A DNA stretch of 64,000 nt from Mixophyes australis (GCA_036250195.1 JAVHZZ010000006.1:167110424-167174423), one strand, 5' to 3'; positions 9,773-21,523 are shown, numbered from the stretch's first letter. Program-made: numbers and translations. Notes: generated by a model not told the origin, from the letters alone.

Positions 9773-12700
9773 TTACATAGAAAGTTTTAAAAAGATGTTA
9801 TCGTCATCATCTTCAGCTTCATCCTCACCCTCATCAGTGTGTACGTCATCATCACAGACTATCAATTCATCGCCGCTTGAATCCGCCATTAGAGAACAGT
9901 CAGTGCTTGGATGTCTTGGATGGTGAAGGCCTTCCTCGTGGAAGATGTAGTTCATTTTTATAAACATCATTTTCTCCACATTTTTGGGAAGTAACCTTCT
10001 ACGGCAATCACTGACTAAGTTCCCTGCTGTGCTGAACACTCGTTCAGAGTACACACTGGAGGGTGGGCAGCTTAGGTATTGCAAAGCAAGTTTGTACATG
10101 GGTTTCCAAATGGCCTGCTTTTCTTCCCAGTAAGGAAAGGGACTGTCTGACATTTCCATATCAACTACCTCTTGAAAGTAATCCTCCACCATCCTTTGCA
10201 TGTTTATACTCATATTGGATGGAGTTATGGGCAAAGTGACACATTTTTTTGAAAAATCCTTCAAACCAGCCCAGATGTTAAATTGTTCTGGTCTGCCCCC
10301 TGTGTCTTCCCTGCTTCTTTTTTGGAAATTTAATTTTTTACGAGCAACAGCTTGAGAAAGTGAAGGAGGACACGTCGTCAAGCCGAGGCCCAGTTCAGCG
10401 GCCAACTTGCTGAGCAATAGCTCCTTGCAAAAGTTCACATCTCGCTCATTTACAAGTAAAGACTCAATGTAGGTTTTAAACCTTGGATCAAGCACAGTGG
10501 CCAAAACGTACTGATCCGAGTTCAAGATCTTAATAACTCGAGGATCATTGTGAAGCGAATTAAGTACTTGATCGACAAGGCCAACATACTTTGCTGAATT
10601 GCTTGCTTTCAGCTCCTCCTTCATTTTCTCAAGCTGCTTTTCCAATAGTCTAATTAAAGGAATGACTTGGCTCAAACTAGCAGAGTCTGCACTGACCTCA
10701 CATGTCACAACTTCAAATGGTTTCAGCACCTTGCACAGCACTGAAAGGATTCCCCACTGTGCAAGAGTGAAATACATCCCCCCTCCTTTCCCAATGTCAT
10801 GACTTGTGCAATATGCTTGGATGGCTTTGCGCTGTTCCTCCATCCTCTGAAGCATGTACAGGGTGGAATTCCACCGAGTTACCACCTCTTGCTTAAGTTG
10901 GTGGCAGGGCAAGTTAAACTGCTCTTGGAGCTGCTGTAATCTCCTACATGCTGTGGCTGAATGCCTGAAATGGCCTGAAATTTTACGGGCCACCGAAAGC
11001 ATCTCCTGCACCTCACGGTTATTTCGTAGGAAGCTCTGCACCACCAAGTTGATGGTGTGAGCAAAACAGGGAATATGTTGGAAATCACCCAGCTGTAATG
11101 CTCGCACTATATTGTTGGCGTTATCTGAAATGACATACCCTGGGGAGAGTCCGAGTGGTATAAGCCATGCATCAATCACATCTCTCAGTTTGCGTAACAA
11201 ATTGTCAGCCGTATGCCTGTTAGTGAAGCCGGTGATACAAAGAGTGGCCTGCCTGTGACAAATGTTACGTAGTGGTGTACATGCTGCTGCTGTTCCTGCT
11301 GGTGAAGGTGAATGACCAACCCAGTGGGCTGTCACAGTCATATAGTCTTTGGTTTGGCCACTTCCACTTGTCCACATATCTGTGGTTAAGTGAACAGTGG
11401 GCAGAATGGCATTTTTCAGCGCAATCTCTACATTTTTACACACTTTTTGGTATAGTTGTGGAATAGCTTTACGGGAGAAATGGTGTCGCGATGGAATTCT
11501 GTAACGCGGACACAAAACCTCAATTAACTGTGAAAAACCAGCTGCGTTTATTGTGGAGATTGGACGCAGATCTAACACTAACATTGCAGCCATGGCGTCT
11601 GTGATTCGCTTGGCGACTGGGTGACTGCTGTCATATTTGCTTCCCCTCGCAAATGATTGTTTCACAGTTAATTGCTGAAATGTAGGACTGCTCATTTTAT
11701 TCACCTGCCTCTGGGATGACGATTCACCCCCAGCAGCAGCAACAGCAGCAGCAGGACTAACGCTTTCTTCAGAGGAATCAATAATAGTGCCGGAGTCATC
11801 CAGCCTTAAGTGGGATGCCGGGCTAACTCCGAGCGCTACTGAGGATATTGATGAGGATGGTGTGGTGGGTGTATTTTGTAGCCGTCGGTATGTCGGTGAG
11901 CGGAGGGTCTTAGCTGATGAGGGAGTGCTTGTATTCTTTTGGGAAGAACTTTCAGCTTTTCCCAACACTTTGCCATGAACTCTCGTTAAATGGCGTAACA
12001 TAGACGAGGTTCCAAGATGGTTAAGGTCCCTCCCTCGACTGACTGTGGCTTCACATACACTACAAATGGCTATACAATTGTTGTCTGGATTTGGGTAGAA
12101 ATAATTCCACACATAAGAAGTGGATTTTTTTGTTTTATGCCCAGGCATGACAATGGCCTTTTTCTTGTCACGTGCCAGAACTGCTGCCACTGGTGCAGGA
12201 CTTACACAAACAACCTCATCCTCATCAACATCCTCATTAGCGCCCTCGTCGCCTACACAAATCTCCCCCTCATCCTCTTCTAATTCCAAAGTGGCATCCT
12301 CAATTTGGGTATCACCGGCTACACTCGGGCTATTAAGGCACACATCAGCAGAATGCTCACGATTAGACATCCCACTGTTGGATGGACTCTCCACAGGGAT
12401 TGTTGTCATTTGTGAATCAGAGCAAATATTCTCCTGTAATGCCTCACTGTTATCTTGCAGCTCAGCTTTGACGCGTAACAGTAGTTGTGCACCAATTGTA
12501 GGCTGGGTAACTTTTTGGGATCTGCCACTAATAGCCAAAGGTGAAGGCCTCATTCTCTCTTTGCCACTGCGTGTGTAGAATGGCATGCTTGCAATTTTTT
12601 TTTTATCGTCACTTAACTTTTGCTCAGTTACACTTCTTTTTCGCTTCAATACAGTAAATTTTTTTTGGGTTTTTGTTTTTTGCACTAATTTGAAAACACT

Positions 12701-12811
12701 CTGTTGTTTGACATCGCCTTGGCCAGATGACGTACTGGGAACACTAACATCAGGACTGGTGACAGAACCTGGTTGCTCATTTAGATCATATGTGGACTGC
12801 TTTGAATCCAT
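9773..12811 (-). CDS. hAT transposase with BED zinc finger
   Basis: A 1012-residue open frame, uninterrupted from ATG to stop. Residues 1-210 are low-complexity with an acidic stretch (about 177-199). A BED zinc finger follows at about 229-280: aromatic W235, C250-x2-C253 and H274-x4-H279. The RNase-H-like catalytic core shows LTTDMWTS (D478) and VISDNANN (D563), followed by CFAH (C582, H585). VLDPRFK lies in the core's second half. The C-terminal hAT dimerisation block has SERVFSTAG, whose glutamate is E923. A very acidic tail ends the protein. All three presumed catalytic residues are present. BED-hAT proteins cut and join DNA as oligomers in the nucleus, and host proteins of the ZBED family are domesticated relatives. 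The single copy inside intact transposon ends argues for a transposon gene rather than a domesticated one. Its start codon is only about 20 bp from the 100-bp repeat array. Confidence 0.95.
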   Translation of the reverse strand: MDSKQSTYDLNEQPGSVTSPDVSVPSTSSGQGDVKQQSVFKLVQKTKTQKKFTVLKRKRSVTEQKLSDDKKKIASMPFYTRSGKERMRPSPLAISGRSQKVTQPTIGAQLLLRVKAELQDNSEALQENICSDSQMTTIPVESPSNSGMSNREHSADVCLNSPSVAGDTQIEDATLELEEDEGEICVGDEGANEDVDEDEVVCVSPAPVAAVLARDKKKAIVMPGHKTKKSTSYVWNYFYPNPDNNCIAICSVCEATVSRGRDLNHLGTSSMLRHLTRVHGKVLGKAESSSQKNTSTPSSAKTLRSPTYRRLQNTPTTPSSSISSVALGVSPASHLRLDDSGTIIDSSEESVSPAAAVAAAGGESSSQRQVNKMSSPTFQQLTVKQSFARGSKYDSSHPVAKRITDAMAAMLVLDLRPISTINAAGFSQLIEVLCPRYRIPSRHHFSRKAIPQLYQKVCKNVEIALKNAILPTVHLTTDMWTSGSGQTKDYMTVTAHWVGHSPSPAGTAAACTPLRNICHRQATLCITGFTNRHTADNLLRKLRDVIDAWLIPLGLSPGYVISDNANNIVRALQLGDFQHIPCFAHTINLVVQSFLRNNREVQEMLSVARKISGHFRHSATACRRLQQLQEQFNLPCHQLKQEVVTRWNSTLYMLQRMEEQRKAIQAYCTSHDIGKGGGMYFTLAQWGILSVLCKVLKPFEVVTCEVSADSASLSQVIPLIRLLEKQLEKMKEELKASNSAKYVGLVDQVLNSLHNDPRVIKILNSDQYVLATVLDPRFKTYIESLLVNERDVNFCKELLLSKLAAELGLGLTTCPPSLSQAVARKKLNFQKRSREDTGGRPEQFNIWAGLKDFSKKCVTLPITPSNMSINMQRMVEDYFQEVVDMEMSDSPFPYWEEKQAIWKPMYKLALQYLSCPPSSVYSERVFSTAGNLVSDCRRRLLPKNVEKMMFIKMNYIFHEEGLHHPRHPSTDCSLMADSSGDELIVCDDDVHTDEGEDEAEDDDDNIFLKLSM

Positions 12812-12832
12812 TCTGAGCGCAAACCACTGGGG

Positions 12833-15130
12833 AGTGCTAAAAATTATTTAGTAGATTCTGCTGACAGTTATGACTTTTGACAGCCAGAAATATTAATGCA
12901 CAATTAGGGAGGACACCCCAAAAGCACTGAGTGCTAAAAATTATTTAGTAGATTCTGCTGACAGTTATGACTTTTGACAGCCAGAAATATTAATGCACAA
13001 TTAAGGAGGACACCCCAAAAGCACTGAGGAGTGCTAAAAATTATTTAGTAGATACTGCTGACAGATATGACTTTTGACAGCCAGAAATATTAATGCACAA
13101 TTAGGGAGGACACCCCAAAAACACTGAGGAGTGCTAAAAATTATTTAGTAGATACTGCTGACAGATATGACTTTTGACAGCCAGAAATATTAATGCACAA
13201 TTAGGGAGGACACCCCAAAAACACTGAGGAGTGCTAAAAATTATTTAGTAGATACTGCTGACAGATATGACTTTTGACAGCCAGAAATATTAATGCACAA
13301 TTAGGGAGGACACCCCAAAAACACTGAGGAGTGCTAAAAATTATTTAGTAGATACTGCTGACAGATATGACTTTTGACAGCCAGAAATATTAATGCACAA
13401 TTAGGGAGGACACCCCAAAAACACTGAGGAGTGCTAAAAATTATTTAGTAGATACTGCTGACAGATATGACTTTTGACAGCCAGAAATATTAATGCACAA
13501 TTAGGGAGGACACCCCAAAAACACTGAGGAGTGCTAAAAATTATTTAGTAGATACTGCTGACAGATATGACTTTTGACAGCCAGAAATATTAATGCACAA
13601 TTAGGGAGGACACCCCAAAAACACTGAGGAGTGCTAAAAATTATTTAGTAGATACTGCTGACAGATATGACTTTTGACAGCCAGAAATATTAATGCACAA
13701 TTAGGGAGGACACCCCAAAAACACTGAGGAGTGCTAAAAATTATTTAGTAGATACTGCTGACAGATATGACTTTTGACAGCCAGAAATATTAATGCACAA
13801 TTAGGGAGGACACCCCAAAAACACTGAGGAGTGCTAAAAATTATTTAGTAGATACTGCTGACAGATATGACTTTTGACAGCCAGAAATATTAATGCACAA
13901 TTAGGGAGGACACCCCAAAAACACTGAGGAGTGCTAAAAATTATTTAGTAGATACTGCTGACAGATATGACTTTTGACAGCCAGAAATATTAATGCACAA
14001 TTAGGGAGGACACCCCAAAAACACTGAGGAGTGCTAAAAATTATTTAGTAGATACTGCTGACAGATATGACTTTTGACAGCCAGAAATATTAATGCACAA
14101 TTAGGGAGGACACCCCAAAAACACTGAGGAGTGCTAAAAATTATTTAGTAGATACTGCTGACAGATATGACTTTTGACAGCCAGAAATATTAATGCACAA
14201 TTAGGGAGGACACCCCAAAAACACTGAGGAGTGCTAAAAATTATTTAGTAGATACTGCTGACAGATATGACTTTTGACAGCCAGAAATATTAATGCACAA
14301 TTAGGGAGGACACCCCAAAAACACTGAGGAGTGCTAAAAATTATTTAGTAGATACTGCTGACAGATATGACTTTTGACAGCCAGAAATATTAATGCACAA
14401 TTAGGGAGGACACCCCAAAAACACTGAGGAGTGCTAAAAATTATTTAGTAGATACTGCTGACAGATATGACTTTTGACAGCCAGAAATATTAATGCACAA
14501 TTAGGGAGGACACCCCAAAAACACTGAGGAGTGCTAAAAATTATTTAGTAGATACTGCTGACAGATATGACTTTTGACAGCCAGAAATATTAATGCACAA
14601 TTAGGGAGGACACCCCAAAAACACTGAGGAGTGCTAAAAATTATTTAGTAGATACTGCTGACAGATATGACTTTTGACAGCCAGAAATATTAATGCACAA
14701 TTAGGGAGGACACCCCAAAAACACTGAGGAGTGCTAAAAATTATTTAGTAGATACTGCTGACAGATATGACTTTTGACAGCCAGAAATATTAATGCACAA
14801 TTAGGGAGGACACCCCAAAAACACTGAGGAGTGCTAAAAATTATTTAGTAGATACTGCTGACAGATATGACTTTTGACAGCCAGAAATATTAATGCACAA
14901 TTAGGGAGGACACCCCAAAAACACTGAGGAGTACTAAAAATTATTTAGTAGATACTGCTGACAGATATGACTTTTGACAGCCAGAAATATTAATGCACAA
15001 TTAGGGAGGACACCCCAAAAGCACTGAGGTGTGCTACAAATTATTTAGTAGATACTGCTGACAGATATGACTTTTGACAGCCAGAAATATTAATGCACAA
15101 TTATGGGGGACACCCCAAAAGCGCTGGGGA
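12833..15130. repeat. Homogenised satellite-like array, about 23 units of 100 bp
   Basis: Units start with GTGCTAAAAATTATTTAGTA at 12833, 12931 and then every 100 bp to 15031, with a broken unit at 15131. Each contains GACAGCCAGAAATATTAATG and GGACACCCC. The central units (about 13131-14930) look virtually identical, while the edge units carry several substitutions. The array lies between the TATA box and the start codon of the transposase, so it must be 5' leader, intron or regulatory DNA. The same family forms the array at 17001-18800. Confidence 0.97.
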
Positions 15131-15303
15131 GTGCCAAATATGAAGAAAAAATAATAAACCTCTATCCTCCTCTCTGCACTAGCGATTTTGGTTAGAGCAA
15201 TTGCAAGAACAATATTGTATTCTCTGTCCCTGCTCTAATTAGCCTATGACTACACCCTGCTCTCTCCCTCTGTCAAATGGCGATGGATTGCTGTGGAGGC
15301 GTG

Positions 15304-15311
15304 TATTTATA
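15304..15311 (-). promoter_or_regulatory. Candidate TATA box of the hAT transposase
   Basis: The minus strand reads TATAAATA here, about 170 bp inside the right end of the transposon and upstream of the repeat array. The same box is kept at 18974-18981 in the second element. Transcription from it would carry the whole array in the 5' leader unless it is spliced out. No transcript evidence. Confidence 0.4.
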
Positions 15312-16039
15312 AAGTTGAAGTATCGCGAGAACCGAGTCCCGAGATCCGACAACGTCACAATGACGTTCGGCCTCGATTTGGATTCGGAATGGGCGGGAGA
15401 GTACCGAGCTGCTCAGCTCGGTACTCGGATACCCAAAGTTCGGGTGGGTTCGGTTCTCGGAGAACCGGACCCGCCCATCTCTAATTTTAATACACGTGAA
15501 AAGTGACAAATGAATATTTATGCAGACTCATATCAGTTCTGCAATCTCTGGTATTGGAATCTGATGATGATGGTAATCCCCAATTGCCTATGAACAGGAA
15601 AGGAAGCGGTATTAAATGTGGCAGTTTATTTTATTGATCCAAGTCAGTACCTGGGAATGTGGGACAAATGCTTAAGGAAATATGTGAATATACAGTAGAG
15701 ATGGTCACTGACCCCCGTGTTTCGATTTTGTTTTTGGTTTTGGATCTGGATTACCTTCGTGTTTTGGTTTTGGTTTTGGTTTTGCAAAACCGCCATTGCG
15801 TGTTTTGGTTTTGTTTGGTTTTGTTTTGCTATTTTTGAAAAAAATACCAATTTTTTTGGTATAAAATAACCTAATTTAGTGTTCCACCAGTTTCTTAGAA
15901 AAGTGAGATAATTCTAAAGCTAATAAATTATGAAAAAAACAGTTTAATCCCTGGTAGGCCATCCTTAATTCGAACCTTTGTCTGCAAATTATACAGACAA
16001 ACCTGGTTGTCTACCTCCTCCATCTTTGATTATTGGCAA

Positions 16040-16570
16040 TGTAGCTATTGTCTTTGGGTGTATATTACACCCTCCACTTGTAGTTGAATATAAAAAAAGC
16101 AGCCTGCACAGACTGTGGAACTAGAAAGTAAAATTAAATGGACCACGGTAGTTTGGTGGCAATCTATGCCCCCCCCCCCCCCCCCGCCTTCCACTTGTAG
16201 TTGAATATAAAAAAAGCAGCCTGCACAGACTGTGGAACTAGAAAGTAAAATTAAATGGACCACGGTACTTTGGTGGCTATCTATGCTCCCCCCCCCCCGC
16301 CCTCCACTTGTAGTTGAATATAAAAAAAAAAAGCAGCCTGCACAGACTGTGGAACTAGAAATTCGAATATACAAAGAAACAGACGAAGGCAGTTTGGTAT
16401 CTGTCTGCATCAGACCCCCCCCCCCCCCCCCCCATCCACTTGTAGTAAAATAGAAAAAAAAGCAGCCTGCATAGACTGTAGAACTAGAAATTTGAATATA
16501 CAAGGAAATGGACAAAGGCAGTTTGGTATCTGTCTGCATCAGATCCCCTCTCCACTAGGAGTAAAATAGA
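16040..16570. repeat. Left array of the second hAT element, about four units
   Basis: Units of about 115-130 bp begin CCACTTGTAGTTGAATATAA and contain AAAGCAGCCTGCACAGACTG. They are separated by poly-C runs of different length (for example 16170-16185 and 16416-16433). The unit resembles the left array of the first element in layout (CCACTTGTA, AGACTGT) but has diverged strongly. Confidence 0.8.
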
Positions 16571-16979
16571 AAACTATTTGTGAATCAGAGCAAATATTCT
16601 CCTGTAATGCCTCACTGTTATCTTGCAGCTCGGCTTTGATGCGTAACAGTAGTTGTGCGCCAATTGTAGGCTCGGTAACTTTTTGGGATCTGCCACTAAT
16701 AGCCAAAGGTGAAGGCCTCATTCTCTCTTTTCCACTGCATGTGTAGAATGGCATGTTGGCAATTTTTTTTTTATCGGCACTTAACTTTTGCTCAGTAACA
16801 CTTCTTTTTCGCTTCAATACAGTAAATTTTTTTGGGGGTTTTGTTTTTTGCACTAATTTGAAAACATTCTGTTGTTTGACATCACCTTGGCCAGATGACA
16901 TACTGGGAACACTAACATCAGGACTGGTGACAGAACCTGGTTGCTCATTCAGATCATATGTGGACTGCTTTGAATCCAT
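16539..16979 (-). pseudogene. Truncated hAT transposase N-terminus
   Basis: A 146-residue frame whose first 134 residues closely match the N-terminus of the complete transposase, with substitutions such as PPKKFT for TQKKFT. The frame then runs out of the homologous sequence into array DNA (near 16575) and stops. The BED finger, catalytic core and dimerisation region are all missing, so the product cannot act as a transposase. If made, it would keep only the low-complexity N-terminal region. Confidence 0.88.
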
Positions 16980-17000
16980 TCTGAGCGCAAACCACTGGGG

Positions 17001-18800
17001 AGTGCTAAAAATTATTTAGTAGATACTGCTGACAGATATGACTTTTGACAGCCAGAAATATTAATGCACAATTAGGGAGGACACCCCAAAAGCACTGAGG
17101 AGTGCTAAAAATTATTTAGTAGATACTGCTGACAGATATGACTTTTGACAGCCAGAAATATTAATGCACAATTAGGGAGGACACCCCAAAAGCACTGGGG
17201 AGTGCTAAAAATTATTTGGTAGATACTGGTGACAGATAGTAATTTTGACAGCCAGAAATATTTATGCACAATTATGGGGCACACCCCAAAAGCACTGGGG
17301 AGTGCTAAAAATTATTTGGTAGATACTGCTGACAGATAGTAATTTTGACAGCCAGAAATATTTATGCACAATTATGGGGGACACCCCAAAAGCACTGGGG
17401 AGTGCTAAAAATTATTTGGTAGATACTGGTGACAGATAGTAATTTTGAAAGCCAGAAATATTTATGCACAATTATGAGGGACACCCCAAAAGCCCTGGGG
17501 AGTGCTAAAAATTAGTTGGTAGATACTGCTGACAGATAGTAATTTTGACAGCCAGAAATATTTATGCACAATTATGGGGGACACCCCAAAAGCACTGGGG
17601 AGTGCTAAAAATTAGTTGGTAGATACTGCTGACAGATAGTAATTTTGACAGCCAGAAATATTTATGCACAATTATGGGGGACACCCCAAAAGCACTGGGG
17701 AGTGCTAAAAATTATTTGGTAGATACTGGTGACAGATAGTAATTTTGAAAGCCAGAAATATATATGCACAATTATGGGGGACACCCCAAAAGCACTGGGG
17801 AGTGCTAAAAATTAGTTGGTAGATACTGCTGACAGATAGTAATTTTGGCAGCCAGAAATATTTATGCACAATTATGGGAGGACACCCCAAAACCACTGGG
17901 GAGTGCTAAAAATTAGTTGGTAGATACTGCTGACAGATAGTAATTTTGACAGCCAGAAATATTTATGCACAATTATGGGGGACACCCCAAAAGCACTGGG
18001 GAGTGCTAAAAATTAGTTGGTAGATACTGCTGACAGAGAGTAAATTTGAGAGCCAGAAATATGTATGCACAATTATGGGGGACACCCCAAAAGCACTGGG
18101 GAGTGCTAAAAATTATTTGGTAGATACTGCTGACAGATAGTAATTTTGACAGCCAGAAATATTTATGCACAATTATGGGGGACACCCCAAAAGCACTGGG
18201 GAGTGCTAAAAATTATTTGGTAGATACTGCTGACAGATAGTAATTTTGACAGCCAGAAATATTTATGCACAATTATGGGGGACGCCCCAAAAGCACTGGG
18301 GAGTGCTAAAAATTATTTGGTAGATACTGCTGACAGATAGTAATTTTGACAGCCAGAAATATTTATGCACAATTATGGGGGACACCCCAAAAGCACTGGG
18401 GAGTGCTAAAAATTATTTGGTAGATACTGGTGACAGATAGTAATTTTGAAAGCCAGAAATATTTATGCACAATTATGGGGGACACCCCAAAAGCACTGGG
18501 GAGTGCTAAAAATTAGTTGGTAGATACTGCTGACAGATAGTAATTTTGGCAGCCAGAAATATTTATGCACAATTATGGGAGGACACCCCAAAACCACTGG
18601 GGAGTGCTAAAAATTAGTTGGTAGATACTGCTGACAGATAGTAATTTTGACAGCCAGAAATATTTATGCACAATTATGGGGGCCACCCCAAAAGCACTGG
18701 GGAGTGCTAAAAAATTAGTTGGTAGATACTGCTGACAGAGAGTAATTTTGACAGCCAGAAATATTTAGGCAAAATAATGGGGGACACCAAAAAAGCACTT
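17001..18800. repeat. Right array of the second hAT element, about 18 units of 100 bp
   Basis: Units start AGTGCTAAAAATTA every 100-101 bp. The first two (17001-17200) have the spelling of the first element (GACAGATATGACTTTTGACA). The rest have GACAGATAGTAATTTTGACA and TTTATGCACAATTATGGGGG. Within the second type, higher-order groups recur: the variants TAGTTGG and TATTTGG alternate, and a unit with CCAAAACCACTGG occurs twice, about 700 bp apart. This fits unequal exchange in blocks. Confidence 0.95.
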
Positions 18801-19114
18801 TGAGTGCTAAATATTGAAAAAAAACAACCCTCTATCTTCCTCTCTTCTCTAGCGATTTTTGTTAGCACAATTGGAATCAGAATATTGTATTCTCTGTCCC
18901 TGCTCAAATCAGCCTGTGACTACACCCTGCTCTCTCCCTCTGTCAAATGGCGATGGATTGCTGTGGAGGCGTGTATTTATAATCTTCAAGTATCGCGAGA
19001 ACCGAGCCCCGAGATCCGACGACGTCATGATGACGTTCGGCCTCGATTTAGATTCCGAGACGGGCTACTCGGCTCGGTACTCGGATACCCAAAGTTCGGG
19101 TGGGTTCGTTTCTC

Positions 19115-19759
19115 CTGCCTTAACCCATGTAATGCTGATCATTGCAGTCCTCCATTGTATTGGAATTGCAATCTGACCCCATTTAACAAGTGGTGAAAAG
19201 CTTTGCCTTATAAAACTAACGCAAGATGGCGCTAGCTTACCCTTCTAATGGAGTCCATAGGTGTCCATCAGCTTACCCTTTTAATGGAGTCCATAGGTGC
19301 CCATCACCGCCAGAAAAGCCACTGTAGATCCATCGCCAAATCCCATTGATATGTGCATGTGTGACTTTAGCCATACATGCACAATAGGGGTTTTACCAGG
19401 GCTCGCCAATGAGCCGTGGCATAGTAAATAACTAGCACATTCTGTATCGCTGCACTATGCAGTGATACCAAATAATACTTACCGCCACTCACTAGACACC
19501 AATGTAAAATATGCACAGAATTGTCTCACCAGTGATTTGGAGATTATAGAGTGTCTTGGAGCCTTACTCTCATTCCTGAGGCCACTTTTATTGTAGACAC
19601 AGCTTCTACTTTCAGTTATGGGTAAATCGTAAAAAAGCTTTGTCATGATGAGGGGAAGATTTTACAAATTGTCTTGGGGTTTTGCCTAGTGTCTGTAACC
19701 TGCCATTACTGTGCACTCCACATGGTTTTGCCTGGCCAGCAGACATTCATAATGGTAGG
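19115..19759. other. Intron 3 sequence, one short internal duplication
   Basis: No gene was seen. A duplicated phrase (GCTTACCCTT followed by TAATGGAGTCCATAGGTG) occurs at about 19236 and 19271. Confidence 0.4.
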
Positions 19760-21070
19760 CAGGGCTGCCAAGAGGAATTCAGGGCCCGGGTACAACAAAT
19801 TCATGGGGCCCCCCTCATAGTCGAGTAAGCCCTCAAATTTTTTTGCGCCATCCAAACGGCGGCGCAAATTTTTTTTCGCCTTTGGTCATACATTCAGGGG
19901 CGTGGCAATGCACCGTTGGGGGCGTAGCTAGCCCAATGCCGGTGCAAAATTTTTGGGGGGTGTGGTCATACATTTGGGGCGTGGCAATGCGCCGTTGGGG
20001 CGTGGCTAGCACTAGATCCTGAATTCACCAGAGCGTCACATATGTCACAGCACTCCTGACTTTTAAGACATCTAGCACCACAGTGTAGTATACAAAGAAT
20101 GCAGTGTGTACATAAAGAGTTCAGTCTTGGCCTGCACCTTACATTGGGCACGACACTCACCAAAAATTCCCATTGTCCCTACTAGAATCACAACATTTCA
20201 CACACTCTGCTGCTCTCTCCTACCTGTTCTTCTCACTTTCACCACCTGTGACTGCTGCTTTCTTTAGTTGCGACTTGTCCGGATCCTAAAATGTTGGAGG
20301 ACCTATTTGGGGAAAAAAAATGGCTACATTTAGAAAATTACAGCCAGCCCCGGCGTTAAATCAATAGCACCCACGATTAATAATTAGGCCTTCCTCCAGC
20401 CCCAACATTAAAATAATAGTATTCACATTTAATAAATAAACCTATTTCCCTTCCTGCAAACAGCCCCAGCAATACCTATTTCCCGTAACCATCACTGCCA
20501 TTAATAAATTCATAGTCACATTTAATAAATAGACCTCATTCTCCCTAAACTCACCCCCATATTCAATAGCCCCCAAACCACCCCATCTAAAATTAATAGT
20601 CCCCACTATTAAATGTGCCTCTCCCCCTTTTTTTTTTAACTCTGTGCTTCTCTCCCTTTTTTTATTTATTGTTTCTCTCTCTCCCCCGTTGTTTTACTCC
20701 CCCTTCTTAATAGCACTGTCCTTTTCCTCCCCTTGCCTCTCTGTTTCTTTACTTACCTCCTGTCAGCTTCTTTCTTTTTCTCTTCTTCTCTTCTGTCTTC
20801 TCTTCTTTCTTCTAGCTTTGTCTTGTCCGGCGCTCCTCACTGACTGACGGGCGTGACTTGATGACGTCACGCCCGGCAGTCAGTGTGAATAGAGAAGAGG
20901 AGAGGAGGGACGCAGTGCCGCGGTCACGTGAGTATTTTTTAATTTTTTTTTTTATTGGTCCAGCTCCCCCCACCAACGATCCGACCCCCCCCCCAGCCGC
21001 GAAAAAAAAAAAGAAGGAAAAAATAAAAATTAGAACCGAGGGCCCGGCCCGGGCCCCCTGGCAAGCCCAG
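19760..21070. mobile_element. Probable non-autonomous hAT-like element
   Basis: The left end reads CAGGGCTGCCAAGAGG, then GGGCCCGGG. The right end is GGGCCCCCTGGCAAGCCCAG, whose complement is similar. Flanks ATGGTAGG and GTTGTAGG share only six of eight bases, so the target duplication is doubtful. The interior has no transposase. It has duplicated GGGGCGTGGC phrases, poly-T tracts and a palindrome GACTGACGGGCGTGACTTGATGACGTCACGCCCGGCAGTC near 20840-20880. Confidence 0.55.
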
Positions 21071-21523
21071 TTGTAGGAGAATAATAACTGCCTTCACCAA
21101 GATCCTTGACTGCCACCTGTAACCTCTTTTTGGTTACTTTGACTCGATTCTCCTTACCAATGATTTTGGTTCAGAATGCGTCCAGTAACTTAAAAAAAAT
21201 AAAAACAAATAACAATAATAATAATAATAGTAATAAAAATAATGTTCTTTAGTAGCAGTGATGTTTATTTTGATAAAGACATGGCTCTTAGAAAAATAGC
21301 TGTTACACAAACCTATAATTAAATTTAGTGAAGATTATACCTTATATGTTGTTTATACACAGACATGTTGGCAAGGGGAAATCCAGACCCCAGACCTTTT
21401 AAACAATCAAGGTTGATTCACTTATCCTGTATGTGATCCAGTGGTAGTCATTTTTCCGACTGAAATAATACTGACGGAAATTCTGATACGAAAATCCAGA
21501 CATGGTGAAAATACTGACACAAT

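Larger units (their letters stand above)
8639..15483 (-). mobile_element. Complete hAT transposon with BED-finger transposase
   Basis: A 6845-bp DNA transposon. The left end reads TAGAGATGGTCACTG and the right end CCGCCCATCTCTA, giving a short inverted repeat TAGAGATGG that fits the hAT consensus YARNG. The exact duplication ATTTTAAT flanks it (8631-8638 and 15484-15491) and fits the hAT pattern nTnnnnAn. From the left it holds a GTTTTGG-rich subterminal region, about six tandem units of roughly 100 bp, the transposase on the minus strand, about 23 tandem units of 100 bp, and a right subterminal region with a TATA box and several ACCGAG/CTCGGT motifs. Intact ends, intact duplication and an open transposase suggest recent and perhaps still possible mobility. 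Activity itself cannot be judged from sequence. Confidence 0.92.
15696..19114 (-). mobile_element. Second hAT element, internally deleted and right-truncated
   Basis: Begins with the same TAGAGATGGTCACTGACCC end and GTTTTGG block as the complete element. It then has its own left array, a short piece of transposase, and an 18-unit right array. The right subterminal sequence (TCGCGAGAACCGAG, AAAGTTCGGGTGGGTTCG) breaks off near 19108-19114, about 40 bp before the expected end. The right inverted repeat is therefore missing, and the left 8-mer ATATACAG has no partner. It lies 212 bp from the first element in the same orientation. Confidence 0.85.

Noticed and set aside
9773..12811. Domesticated ZBED-type host gene
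   Set aside because: The gene lies within intact transposon ends and target duplications and has a deleted sister copy next to it, so it is a transposon gene.
12833..15130. CRISPR-like regular repeats
   Set aside because: The repeats are contiguous 100-bp units without unique spacers, inside a eukaryotic transposon.
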